Positions 9,431-17,337 of a stretch of 64,000 bases of DNA are shown in pieces (the first letter of the stretch is position 1; every line of letters starts with the position of its first letter). The DNA is taken from assembly GCF_003050905.1 (NCBI RefSeq), contig NZ_QAOT01000002.1; one strand, 5' to 3'. Position numbers and translations under genes: made by a program. The notes below the pieces were generated by a model. The model was not told the DNA's origin and did no database searches. It saw only the letters and a list, made by a program, of their open reading frames with translations. The stretch comes from Cereibacter_A azotoformans (GTDB lineage: Bacteria; Pseudomonadota; Alphaproteobacteria; Rhodobacterales; Rhodobacteraceae).

Positions 9431-9562
9431 TCAGTAACCGGGGCCGAGGATCCAGTTGCCGACGCGGTTCGCGCCGCCCGTGATGTCCTGACCGACGCCC
9501 GCCACCGTGTTGCAGCCCTGCAGGACGGCCGCGACGGCCGCCAGAACCACCAGTTTCTTCAT
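9431..9562 (-). CDS. Entericidin A/B-type small lipoprotein
   Basis: 43-residue protein, too short for most gene finders. It starts MKKLVVLAAVAAVLQGC, a short signal peptide with a lipobox LQGC cleaved before Cys17. The mature part NTVAGVGQDITGGANRVGNW matches the entericidin pattern (NTVxGxGxDI). Entericidins are tiny envelope lipoproteins; EcnA and EcnB in enterobacteria were described as antidote and toxin, but in alphaproteobacteria the role is unknown. It stands alone between convergent or tandem genes, with a weak Shine-Dalgarno. Confidence 0.8.
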   Translation of the reverse strand: MKKLVVLAAVAAVLQGCNTVAGVGQDITGGANRVGNWILGPGY

Positions 9563-9577
9563 CTTGTCCGCTCGCTC

Positions 9578-11392
9578 TCAGTTTTCTTGCCACCAGACGT
9601 CCGGCAGGAACCCCGGCCAGTCGCCATAGATGGGTGTGGTCGCCGGATAGCGCAGGTGCCTGTCATGCGCCAGCCGCGAAACCCGAGGATACCACATCGG
9701 AATGACATATCTACCGGCCGTCAGGATCCGGTCGAGCGCCCTCACGGAGGCTTGAAACTCGGCCGGGTCATCGGTGGCCAGCATCCCGCGGATCATCGCC
9801 TCGGCCGCCGGGCTCTCCATCCCCATCAGGTTGCGCGAGCCGGGGGCGTCCTTGCCCTCCGCCGACCAGTAGAGCATCTGCTCGTTGCCGGGCGAGAGCG
9901 AGAGCGAGCGCAGGAAGCTCGTCATGTCGAACTGCTGGTTGTCCACCCGCTGCTTGTATTGCGCCGGATCCACCGCCGCGATGCTGACCGAGATCCCGAG
10001 CCGCGCCAGCGCCTGCCGGTAGATGTTGGCGGCCGAGATCATTGCATCGGCCCCCTGCGGCAGCAGGATCTCGAACCGGAAGGGCCGCCCGTCGGCCCCT
10101 GTCAGCACCCCGTCTTCGACCCGCCATCCCGCCTCGGCGAGAAGCCGCGTCGCGACCCTCAAGCCCTGCCGGTTGGCTTCGCCGCCGTCCGAGACCGGCA
10201 GCGCGTAGCCCTCGAGCGTGCCGGGCAGCAGATCGGCCGCGTAGGGTTCGAGCAGCGCGCGTTCGCGCCCCTCGGCCGGCGCGCCGACCGCCATCCCGAG
10301 GTCGGAGTTCGAGAAGTAGGAGGCGATGCGCGGCTCGGCCCCGCCGGTGAGGGTGCGGTTGATCAGTTCGAAGTTGAAGGCCTGGATCAGCGCCTCGCGC
10401 ACGCGCCAGTCGGCGAAGATCGGCCGGCGCGTGTTCATCACCAGCCCCTCCATGCCCGACGGGCGCCCGTGCGGGATCTCGGACCGGACGATCGCGCCGC
10501 TTCGCACGGCGGGAAAGTCGTAATGCGTCGCCCATTTGGCCGCGCTGGTCTCGCGGAAGACCGAGAGGGCGCCGGCCTTGAAGGCCTCGAACGCGACGCT
10601 GCTGTCGCCGAAATATTCGACCGTCACCTCGTCGAAATTGTGAAGGCCGCGGTTGAAGGGCAGGTCCTGCCCCCACCAGTCGGGGTTGCGCCGGTAGCGC
10701 AGTGAGCGCCCCGGCTCGAAGCTCTCGAGGATGTAGGGCCCCGAGCCGATCGGCGCCTCGAACCCCGAGGCCGCGAAGTCGCGCCCCTCCCACTGGGCCT
10801 TCTTCAGGACGGGACGCAGGCCCAGCACCAGCGGCAGTTCGCGGTCCTGTTCGGTGAAGGTGAAGCGGACGGAGCGCGGTCCGGTCTGCTCGGCCGAGGC
10901 GATCTTCTGCCAGGCGATCCAGTAGCGCGGCATGCCGCGGGTGCCCAGTTCCTCGAACGACCACAGGACATCCTCGACCGTCACGGGCGATCCGTCCGAG
11001 AATCGCGCGCCCTCGCGCAGGGTGAACTCGACCCAGGTCCGCTCCGGGTCGGTCTCTACCGATTCGGCAAGAAGGCCGTAGAGGGTGAAGGGCTCGTCGA
11101 TCGAGCGCCCCATGAGGCTCTCGACGGCGAGCGGGGCGAGCGAGTAGGGCGCGCGGCCCTTCACGATATAGGGGTTGAGGGAATCGAATCCGCCCGTCTC
11201 GCCCAGCACGATCCGCCCGCCCCTGGGGGCGTCGGGATTGGCATATGGCAGGGACACAAAATCCGGTGGAAGCGCAGGTTCGCCATACATAGCTATGCCG
11301 TGGCGCGGTTCCGAGGCGGCTGCGAATCCCCAGACTGCAAGGCCCGCGGCTGCCATGAGACCCCTGAGGGCGGGCCGATAATCCTGTATCAT
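9578..11392 (-). CDS. ABC transporter family 5 (peptide/opine-type) solute-binding protein
   Basis: 604 residues, exported (signal region ALRGLMAAAGLAVWGFAAA, cleavage near residue 28). The mature protein has the SBP_bac_5 hallmarks: GGRIVLGETGGFDSLNPYIV near the N-terminus, SDGSPVTVEDVLWSFE, and GSGPYILESFEPGRSLRYRR. This resembles the YejA/oligopeptide branch. It should bind peptides or similar solutes in the periplasm. No ABC permease or ATPase gene is adjacent, so it is either an orphan or serves a remote transporter. The start at 11392 is chosen because it leaves a short n-region before the signal; the frame is open to 11461. Confidence 0.85.
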   Translation of the reverse strand: MIQDYRPALRGLMAAAGLAVWGFAAASEPRHGIAMYGEPALPPDFVSLPYANPDAPRGGRIVLGETGGFDSLNPYIVKGRAPYSLAPLAVESLMGRSIDEPFTLYGLLAESVETDPERTWVEFTLREGARFSDGSPVTVEDVLWSFEELGTRGMPRYWIAWQKIASAEQTGPRSVRFTFTEQDRELPLVLGLRPVLKKAQWEGRDFAASGFEAPIGSGPYILESFEPGRSLRYRRNPDWWGQDLPFNRGLHNFDEVTVEYFGDSSVAFEAFKAGALSVFRETSAAKWATHYDFPAVRSGAIVRSEIPHGRPSGMEGLVMNTRRPIFADWRVREALIQAFNFELINRTLTGGAEPRIASYFSNSDLGMAVGAPAEGRERALLEPYAADLLPGTLEGYALPVSDGGEANRQGLRVATRLLAEAGWRVEDGVLTGADGRPFRFEILLPQGADAMISAANIYRQALARLGISVSIAAVDPAQYKQRVDNQQFDMTSFLRSLSLSPGNEQMLYWSAEGKDAPGSRNLMGMESPAAEAMIRGMLATDDPAEFQASVRALDRILTAGRYVIPMWYPRVSRLAHDRHLRYPATTPIYGDWPGFLPDVWWQEN

Positions 11393-11470
11393 TCGGGCAA
11401 CAACTCCTCGATGGCCGGTCCGCAGGGCGCCAGATTTAGCGGCGGGCGGTAACCTTTTCAAACTTTTACC

Positions 11471-11499
11471 TTGGACACCGGCGGAGAAGGTCGTATAAG
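11471..11499 (+). promoter_or_regulatory. Promoter of a candidate small RNA
   Basis: TTGGAC (11471-11476), a spacer of exactly 17 nt, then TATAAG (11494-11499). This is one of the best promoter matches in the window. Transcription would start near 11506. No open reading frame follows; instead a hairpin and an intrinsic terminator do. It could be sigma-70 or heat-shock sigma dependent. Confidence 0.6.
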
Positions 11500-11505
11500 T
11501 ATCCT

Positions 11506-11582
11506 ACTGCTCGATAGGTTTCTTGCCTGTATGAAACCTGCCTCAACGACTGAACGCCGGCTTCGTGCCGGCGTTTTTTTTT
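11506..11582 (+). ncRNA. Candidate intergenic small RNA, about 77 nt
   Basis: Between a promoter and a strong terminator lies a non-coding stretch in the gap between the divergent peptide-binding gene and bdhA. It holds a 7-bp hairpin AGGTTTC (11516-11522) / GAAACCT (11533-11539) with a 10-nt pyrimidine-rich loop, a single-stranded GCCTCAACGACTG linker, then the terminator stem. Size and build are those of a trans-acting, Hfq-type small RNA. I cannot match it to a named Rhodobacter small RNA from memory. Alternative: a long 5' leader of bdhA that terminates early. Confidence 0.6.
11553..11582 (+). terminator. Strong intrinsic terminator of the small RNA
   Basis: AACGCCGGC (11553-11561), loop TTCGT, GCCGGCGTT (11567-11575) with a run of nine T ending at 11582. 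Textbook rho-independent terminator reading rightward, located about 100 nt before the bdhA start. Confidence 0.9.
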
Positions 11583-11686
11583 CGCGCTTCGCGAATGACA
11601 GGGGCCCGATCGCGCCCGTTCCGTCTCGCCATTGCGGCGGCGCCCGGCTAGTTCTGGCGCAGGTGGAAACGACGGGAGGCAGGATC

Positions 11687-12460
11687 ATGGATCTGAAAGG
11701 CAAGAGGGCCATCGTCACCGGCTCGAACTCGGGCATCGGTCTTGGCTGCGCCGAGGAGCTGGCGCGGGCAGGGGCCGAGGTGATCATCAACTCCTTCACC
11801 GACCGCGACGAGGATCATGCCCTTGCCGAGAAGATCGGCCGCGAACATGGCGTCCCGTGCCGCTACATCGCCGCCGACATGTCGAAGGGCGAGGAGTGCC
11901 GGGCGCTGGTCGAGAGGGCGGGCGGCTGCGACATTCTCGTGAACAATGCGGGCATCCAGCATGTCGCCTCGATCGAGGAGTTCCCGGCCGGGAAGTGGGA
12001 CGCGATCCTGGCGATCAACCTCTCGTCGGCCTTCCACACCACGGCGGCCGCCCTGCCGGGGATGCGCGCGGCGGGCTGGGGGCGGATCGTCAACATCGCC
12101 TCGGCGCATGGCCTGACGGCGAGCCCCTACAAGTCGGCCTATGTGGCGGCCAAGCACGGGGTGGTGGGATTCACCAAGGTCACCGCGCTGGAGACCGCGG
12201 GCAAGGGGATCACCTGCAACGCGATCTGCCCCGGCTATGTGCTGACGCCGCTCGTCGAGGCCCAGATCCCCGACCAGATGAAGGCGCATGACATGGACCG
12301 CGAGACGGTGATCCGCGAGGTCATGCTGCAGCGCCAGCCCTCGCGGCAGTTCGCCACCACGGCGCAGATCGGCGGCACGGTCGTGTTCCTCTGCACGGCG
12401 GCGGCGGAGCAGATCACCGGCACCACGATCTCGGTGGACGGCGGCTGGACGGCGCTCTGA
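11687..12460 (+). CDS. bdhA: D-3-hydroxybutyrate dehydrogenase
   Basis: 257-residue cytoplasmic short-chain dehydrogenase that interconverts 3-hydroxybutyrate and acetoacetate with NAD, used in polyhydroxybutyrate breakdown. NAD-binding TGSNSGIG is at residues 9-16, NNAGIQHVASIEEFP is the signature stretch of this enzyme, and the triad is S139, Y152, K156. The C-terminus TGTTISVDGGWTAL is nearly diagnostic of 3-hydroxybutyrate dehydrogenase. GGGAGG lies 8 nt before the ATG. It stands alone; no acetoacetyl-CoA genes are adjacent. Confidence 0.93.
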   Translation: MDLKGKRAIVTGSNSGIGLGCAEELARAGAEVIINSFTDRDEDHALAEKIGREHGVPCRYIAADMSKGEECRALVERAGGCDILVNNAGIQHVASIEEFPAGKWDAILAINLSSAFHTTAAALPGMRAAGWGRIVNIASAHGLTASPYKSAYVAAKHGVVGFTKVTALETAGKGITCNAICPGYVLTPLVEAQIPDQMKAHDMDRETVIREVMLQRQPSRQFATTAQIGGTVVFLCTAAAEQITGTTISVDGGWTAL

Positions 12461-12473
12461 GGGCCGGCCGCGG

Positions 12474-12527
12474 CCGGGGGCGGCTGCCCCCGGACCCCCG
12501 CGGATATTTGAGCCAGAATGAAGGGGC
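12474..12527. repeat. Rhodobacteraceae-type intergenic palindromic repeat
   Basis: A perfect 8-bp hairpin (CCGGGGGC, loop GGCT, GCCCCCGG, 12474-12493) is followed by CCCCCGCGGATATTTGAG and CCAGAATGAAGGGG. I recall this combination of G/C-rich hairpin plus GGATATTT and AATGAAG as a dispersed intergenic element in many Rhodobacteraceae genomes. It lies between the convergent bdhA and psuG genes and may also stop transcription. Only one copy is evident here. Confidence 0.5.
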
Positions 12528-12534
12528 CGCGGTT

Positions 12535-13446
12535 TCAGCCTTTCGTCAGGGCGCGGGCGATGGAGGCGGCGAGGCGGGCGTTCGACAGGACGAGGGCCCG
12601 GTTGGCGGCCAGCGAACGGCCGTCGGTCAGGTCGAAGATCAGGTCGAGCAGGAAGGGCGTGACCGCCTTGGCGGCGACGCCCTGCGCCTCGGCGGTGGCG
12701 ATGGCGCGCGCCACCACCGCCTCGATCTCGGCGAGGGGGATCTCGGCTTCGGCGGGGATCGGGTTCGTCACCAGCTGTCCCCCGGGCAGGCCCAGCCGCG
12801 CGCGCATGAGGTGGGCGGCGGCGATCTCCTCGGCGCTGTCGAGGCGGATCGGCGCGCGCAGCCCGGACTGGCGCGACCAGAAGGCTGGGATCTCGTCCTG
12901 CCCCACGGCGATGACCGGCACGCCCAGCGTCTCAAGCAGCTCGAAGGTCTTGGGCAGGTCGAGGATGGCCTTGGCGCCCGCCGAGACGACCGTCACGGCG
13001 GTCTGGGCAAGTTCGTGCAGGTCCGCCGAGATGTCGAAGCTCTCTTCGGCGCCGCGATGTGCGCCACCGATGCCGCCGGTGGCAAAGACCGCAATCCCGG
13101 CCAGCCGGGCGGCGATCATGGTGGCCGCGACCGTGGTCGAGCCGGTCGCCCCTGTTGCGAGGCAGACGGCGAGATCGGCCCGCGAGAGCTTCATCACCTC
13201 TTCGGCCAGCGCCAGCCGCTCCAGCTCGGCCTCGGCGAGGCCCACGCGGATCCGGCCCTCCATCACCGCGATGGTGGCGGGAACGGCGCCGGCCGCGCGG
13301 ACCTCGGCCTCGACCTCGCGCGCGGTCTCGACGTTCTGCGGATAGGGCATGCCGTGGGTGATGATGGTCGATTCCAGCGCCACGACGGGCTGTCCTGCGT
13401 GCAGCGCCTCGGCGACCTCGGGATGAAGGGCAAGCGGTGCGGTCAT
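12535..13446 (-). CDS. psuG: Pseudouridine-5'-phosphate glycosidase
   Basis: 303 residues, full length for the IndA/PsuG family. It splits pseudouridine 5'-phosphate into uracil and ribose 5-phosphate, using a lysine and a metal. Family blocks seen are VALESTIITHGMPYPQN near the N-terminus, ATGATGSTTVAATM, FATGGIGGAHRG and DISADLHEL. It follows psuK directly with an ATGA overlap (13443-13446), the same order as in Escherichia coli. Function follows from family and partner gene. Confidence 0.93.
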   Translation of the reverse strand: MTAPLALHPEVAEALHAGQPVVALESTIITHGMPYPQNVETAREVEAEVRAAGAVPATIAVMEGRIRVGLAEAELERLALAEEVMKLSRADLAVCLATGATGSTTVAATMIAARLAGIAVFATGGIGGAHRGAEESFDISADLHELAQTAVTVVSAGAKAILDLPKTFELLETLGVPVIAVGQDEIPAFWSRQSGLRAPIRLDSAEEIAAAHLMRARLGLPGGQLVTNPIPAEAEIPLAEIEAVVARAIATAEAQGVAAKAVTPFLLDLIFDLTDGRSLAANRALVLSNARLAASIARALTKG

Positions 13447-14327
13447 GGGCTGAGATCTCCTGAGACAAGGGATGCGGCGGCGGCAAGGGCGGCGGCGAGC
13501 GCGGCCTCACGTCCGGCGCCGCGATGTTCGGCGGCAAGATGGGCGGCGAGGAAGGCATCGCCGGCCCCGGTGGCCCGGCGGCCGACAATGGCGGGCGGGC
13601 AGGCCTGCAGCAGGCCGCGCAGGGCGCAGCCGTCGGTGGCGGGCAGGGCGCCGTCGGTCACGATCGCCCGGCGCACGCCCGCCTCCAGAAGCGCCTCGGC
13701 GGCGGCCAGCGAGGTCGGAAAGGTGGCGCCGCAGATCATGCCTGCCTCGGCGCGGTTGAGGTGAAGCACGGCACGGGGATGGCCCATGAGCGGCGCGAGG
13801 CGCGGCGCCTTGGCGGGGCTGGCGGGCGCCAGCCGCAGGCTCGCGCAGGCGCGGACGGAGGCTGCGAGCCGGTCCAGAACCGCCTCGGGCAGGTTCGCGT
13901 CGATCACCAGCGGACCGCCGAAGGGCAGGGCGGGCGTGGCAAGGCGCCCGTCGAGAAGCGGCGCCAGCACCGCCTCGCCCGCCTCTTCCAGCGCGCGGGC
14001 ATCCGCCACCGCAGCCGCCAGCGCGCCCTGCGACTCGAGCGCGAGATAGAGGTCGGTGGCCGTGCCGCGGTGGAGGAAGCGCATGTCGATCCCGGCCGTC
14101 GCGCCGGCCCGTGCCAGCCCTTCGCCCTCGGCATCCGCCCCCACCGCGGCCAACAGCGCCACCGAAAGCCCCTCGCGGGCGAGGGCGCGGGCGATGTTGA
14201 AGGCCACGCCCCCCGGCATCCGCGACACGGTTCCCGGCACGTCGGCGCCCGCCGGAAGTGCATGGGCCGTGTGGCCGATCAGATCCCAGTGGGCGGAACC
14301 GATGCAGAGGATGTCGGGCAGGCTCAT
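13443..14327 (-). CDS. psuK: PfkB-family pseudouridine kinase
   Basis: 294 residues, ribokinase/PfkB fold. The N-terminal CIGSAHWDLIG and GGVAFNIARALAREG are the substrate-binding region, and ATGAGDAFLAAHLA near the C-terminus is the PfkB signature with the catalytic Asp. Translational coupling to psuG makes pseudouridine the likely substrate, giving pseudouridine 5'-phosphate. No pseudouridine transporter is adjacent. Confidence 0.88.
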   Translation of the reverse strand: MSLPDILCIGSAHWDLIGHTAHALPAGADVPGTVSRMPGGVAFNIARALAREGLSVALLAAVGADAEGEGLARAGATAGIDMRFLHRGTATDLYLALESQGALAAAVADARALEEAGEAVLAPLLDGRLATPALPFGGPLVIDANLPEAVLDRLAASVRACASLRLAPASPAKAPRLAPLMGHPRAVLHLNRAEAGMICGATFPTSLAAAEALLEAGVRRAIVTDGALPATDGCALRGLLQACPPAIVGRRATGAGDAFLAAHLAAEHRGAGREAALAAALAAAASLVSGDLSP

Positions 14328-14392
14328 ACCGGCTTGATGCCCGCTCCGGCGCCCGCGGGCAAGCGTCTCGCCTCGCCGGAAGGTCGCGGGGC

Positions 14393-14420
14393 TTGCAATC
14401 CCCGCACGGGAGGGCTAAAG
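14393..14420 (+). promoter_or_regulatory. Probable rpsB promoter
   Basis: TTGCAA (14393-14398), 16-nt spacer, CTAAAG (14415-14420). It shares layout with the two tRNA-Gln promoters in this window (TTGCGG-N16-YTAAAC). It predicts a start near 14427 and a 5' leader of about 110 nt before rpsB. The -10 lacks the final T. Confidence 0.5.
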
Positions 14421-14477
14421 CGCGCGCACTTCACAGGCGGAGCCCGGGCTCGCGGGGGAGACATCCCCGTTGGTCCA

Positions 14478-14525
14478 CCGGTTGGGGGAACACCCTCTAC
14501 AAGGCTTCGCCGAGGCGCAAACCGG
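14478..14525 (+). promoter_or_regulatory. Possible structured rpsB leader
   Basis: CCGGTT (14478-14483) can pair with AACCGG (14520-14525), which touches the GGAAAGG ribosome binding site. Within it are GGGG/CCCT and GGC-TTC-GCC sub-hairpins. Such a closed multi-branch element next to the start would suit autogenous control by S2, known for rpsB in other bacteria. The pairing is seen by eye only. Confidence 0.3.
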
Positions 14526-14538
14526 AAAGGACATGGAC

Positions 14539-15294
14539 ATGGCGCTCCCCGAGTTTTCCATGCGTCAGCTGCTTGAAGCTGGCGTTCACTACGGCCACCA
14601 GACCGCTCGCTGGAACCCGAAGATGGCGGAGTTCATCTACGGCGACCGCAACGGCATCCACATCGTTGACCTGACGCAGACGGTCCCGATGCTGGACCAG
14701 GCGCTCAAGGTCGTGCGCGACACCGTCGCCAAGGGCGGCCGCATCCTCTTCGTCGGCACCAAGCGTCAGGCCCAGAAGCCGATCGCCGAAGCCGCCGAGA
14801 AATGCGCGCAGCACTACATGAACCACCGCTGGCTGGGCGGCACGCTCACCAACTGGAAGACCGTCTCGCAGTCGATCCAGCGCCTGAAGAACCTGGACGA
14901 GCTGCTCGCCCACGGCGCCGAGGGCCTGACCAAGAAAGAGCGGCTGAACATGGAGCGCGAGCAGCAGAAGCTGCAGGCCTCGCTCGGCGGCATCCGCGAG
15001 ATGGGCGGCACCCCGGACCTGATCTTCATCATCGACGTGGGCAAGGAAGACCTCGCCATCGCCGAAGCGCAGAAGCTGGGGATCCCGGTCGTGGCCGTGG
15101 TCGATACCAACAACTCGCCCAAGGGCGTGGACTACATCATCCCGGGCAATGATGACGCGGCCCGCGCCATCGCTCTGTACTGTGATCTCGTGTCGCGTGC
15201 GGCCCTCGACGGCATGAGCGCCCAGATGGGTGCCGCCGGGATCGACCTTGGCGCGCTCGACGTGGCCCCCGAGGAAGAGACGCTCGAGGCCTGA
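14539..15294 (+). CDS. rpsB: 30S ribosomal protein S2
   Basis: 251 residues, full length. The N-terminus [20 protein letters not shown] and the blocks [26 protein letters not shown] and [12 protein letters not shown] are S2 hallmarks. It is part of the small subunit head-body junction. The start at 14539 is chosen over the ATG at 14533 because the GGAAAGG ends at 14530, giving 8 nt spacing to 14539 and only 2 nt to 14533. It precedes tsf, the usual gene pair. Confidence 0.97.
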
Positions 15295-15319
15295 TCGGCC
15301 GTTCGTCGCAATCCCGTTA

Positions 15320-15351
15320 CCGGGCGGGGGTTACACCCCGTCCGGGTTTTT
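15320..15351 (+). terminator. Intercistronic terminator between rpsB and tsf
   Basis: CCGGGCGGGG (15320-15329), loop GTTACA, CCCCGTCCGG (15336-15345) with one G-U pair, then GTTTTT. A strong hairpin with U-run inside the rpsB-tsf space implies partial termination, so that more S2 than EF-Ts message is made. Confidence 0.75.
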
Positions 15352-15374
15352 CCAATTCACTGAGGAGAGCCGCA

Positions 15375-16271
15375 ATGGCAATCACCGCCCAGATGGTGAA
15401 GGAACTGCGCGAGTCGACCGGCGCAGGCATGATGGACGCCAAGAAGGCGCTGACCGAGACCGACGGCGACATGGAAGCCGCCGTGGACTGGCTGCGTACC
15501 AAGGGTCTGGCGAAGGCGGCCAAGAAGGCCGGCCGCACCGCGGCCGAGGGCCTCGTTGGCGTCGCCGTCTCGGGCGGCACGGGCGTCGCGGTCGAGGTGA
15601 ACTCGGAAACCGACTTCGTGGCCAAGAACGCCGACTTCCAGACGATGGTGACGGGCTTCACCCAGGCCGCGCTGTCGGTCGATGATGTCGAGGCGCTGAA
15701 GGCGGCCGACATGGGTGGCAAGACGGTCGAGACCACGCTGCAGGAAACCATCGCCGTCATCGGCGAGAACATGACCCTGCGCCGGATGGCCAAGATCTCG
15801 GGCGATTCGGTTGCGGCCTATGTCCACAACGCGGCGGCCGATGGCCTCGGCAAGATCGGCGTTCTGGTGGCCGTGAAGGGTGCCGACAACGGCATCGCCA
15901 AGCAGATCGCCATGCACATCGCCGCGACCTCGCCGATGGCGCTGTCGGAAGCCGACCTCGACCCGACCCTCGTCGAGCGTGAGCGGGCCGTCCAGACCCA
16001 GAAGGCGCTGGAAGAGAACGCCGCCTCGGCCAAGCCGAAGCCGGATTCGGTGATCGAGAACAACATCATCCCGGGGCGGATGAAGAAGTTCCTCGAAGAG
16101 AACACGCTGCTCGGCCAGAAGTTCGTGATCAACCCGGACGTGACCGTGGCCGAAGCCGCGAAACAGGCCGGCGTCGAGATCCTGGGCTTTGTCCGCATGG
16201 CCGTGGGCGAGGGCATCGAGAAGGAGAAAGAGGATTTCGCCGCCGAGGTCGCCAAGACCCTCGCCGGCTGA
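15375..16271 (+). CDS. tsf: Translation elongation factor Ts
   Basis: 298 residues, normal length. It exchanges GDP on EF-Tu. The N-terminal UBA-like domain (MVKELRESTGAGMMDAKKAL) and the core EVNSETDFVAKNADF and HIAATSPMAL motifs are diagnostic. GAGGAG lies 9 nt before the ATG. It follows rpsB after a terminator-like hairpin and is itself followed by a strong terminator. Confidence 0.97.
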   Translation: MAITAQMVKELRESTGAGMMDAKKALTETDGDMEAAVDWLRTKGLAKAAKKAGRTAAEGLVGVAVSGGTGVAVEVNSETDFVAKNADFQTMVTGFTQAALSVDDVEALKAADMGGKTVETTLQETIAVIGENMTLRRMAKISGDSVAAYVHNAAADGLGKIGVLVAVKGADNGIAKQIAMHIAATSPMALSEADLDPTLVERERAVQTQKALEENAASAKPKPDSVIENNIIPGRMKKFLEENTLLGQKFVINPDVTVAEAAKQAGVEILGFVRMAVGEGIEKEKEDFAAEVAKTLAG

Positions 16272-16294
16272 TCCGGTTCTGATCAAGCTCCAGG

Positions 16295-16321
16295 GGCGCG
16301 GCCTTCGGGTCGCGCCTTTTT
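16295..16321 (+). terminator. Terminator after tsf
   Basis: GGCGCGGCC (16295-16303), TTCG tetraloop, GGTCGCGCC (16308-16316), then TTTTTC. Stable intrinsic terminator 23 nt after the tsf stop. Confidence 0.88.
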
Positions 16322-16364
16322 CATATCCTCATGGCGCCAGACTCCGGTTCCAGCCGCCCAAACG

Positions 16365-16388
16365 AAAACGAGCGGCCGGGGCCGCTCG
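16365..16388 (-). terminator. Terminator after rpe
   Basis: On the minus strand CGAGCGGCC, a 2-nt gap and GGCCGCTCG (16388-16369) are followed by TTTT (16368-16365). It lies about 50 nt past the rpe stop, back-to-back with the tsf terminator. Confidence 0.75.
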
Positions 16389-16440
16389 CTGACTTCGGAT
16401 GGTGGTTGAGCCGAGGGCGGCAACCCTCTGTCGCCAAGGG

Positions 16441-17151
16441 TTATTTCGCGGCGACTGTCTGGGCGAGGGCGCCTTCGGCCGCTTCGCGGATCGCGCGGAT
16501 GTTGGCGCCGTACGGTGCGGGATTGTCGACCGAGCCTCCCTTGAACACGGCCGAGCCCGCCACCAGAACGTCCGCGCCCGCGGCCGCCACCCGAGGCGCG
16601 GTCTCGGGCGTCACGCCGCCGTCGATCTCGATATGGATCGGCCGATCCCCGATCAGCGCGCGCAGATCGCGCACCTTGGCCACCTGGCTCTCGATGAATT
16701 TCTGCCCGCCGAAGCCGGGGTTGACGGTCATGACGCAGACCAGGTCGAGCAGGTCGAGCAGATGCGCCACCGCGTCGAGGCCGGTGCCGGGGTTCAGCGC
16801 GAGACCGGCCTTGCAGCCTGCGCCGCGGATGGCCTGAAGGGTGCGGTGAATGTGCGGACCGGCTTCGAGATGGGCGGTGATGACATCGGCGCCGGCGCTG
16901 GCGAAGGCGTCGATGTAGGGATCGACCGGCGCAATCATCAGGTGGACGTCCATCGTGCCCTTGATATGCGGCCGGATCGCCGCGCACATGGCCGGCCCGA
17001 AGGTCAGGTTGGGCACGAAATGTCCGTCCATCACGTCGACATGCACCCAGTCGCAGCCCTGAGCCTCAATGGCGCGGCACTCGGCACCGAAGTTTGCGAA
17101 ATCTGCGGACAGGATCGAGGGGGCGATCTTGATACGGCGATCGAAGGACAT
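16441..17151 (-). CDS. rpe: Ribulose-phosphate 3-epimerase
   Basis: 236-residue TIM barrel that interconverts ribulose 5-phosphate and xylulose 5-phosphate in the pentose phosphate and Calvin cycles. Markers are KIAPSILSADFANFG at the N-terminus, the metal-site VHVDVMDGHFVPN, MTVNPGFGGQKFI, and EIDGGVTPET with the catalytic Asp. Monocistronic. In this group a second copy is often found in a CO2-fixation operon; this one is separate from any cbb gene, so it is probably the housekeeping copy. Confidence 0.95.
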   Translation of the reverse strand: MSFDRRIKIAPSILSADFANFGAECRAIEAQGCDWVHVDVMDGHFVPNLTFGPAMCAAIRPHIKGTMDVHLMIAPVDPYIDAFASAGADVITAHLEAGPHIHRTLQAIRGAGCKAGLALNPGTGLDAVAHLLDLLDLVCVMTVNPGFGGQKFIESQVAKVRDLRALIGDRPIHIEIDGGVTPETAPRVAAAGADVLVAGSAVFKGGSVDNPAPYGANIRAIREAAEGALAQTVAAK

Positions 17152-17337
17152 GGCAACGCTCCTACAGGGTAAGGACCGCTTAGCCCAAGGCGGCGGGCCG
17201 CTTCAAGGCACTCTTAAGTCTCACCGCATATATTACATAACGTTGATTATCAGAATCAGCCGTATCGGTGTCGGGGCCGCCACCCGACAGCCTTTTCCGA
17301 GGCTCCCGCCGGGTCTCGGACCGGATCGCCCGTCCGC

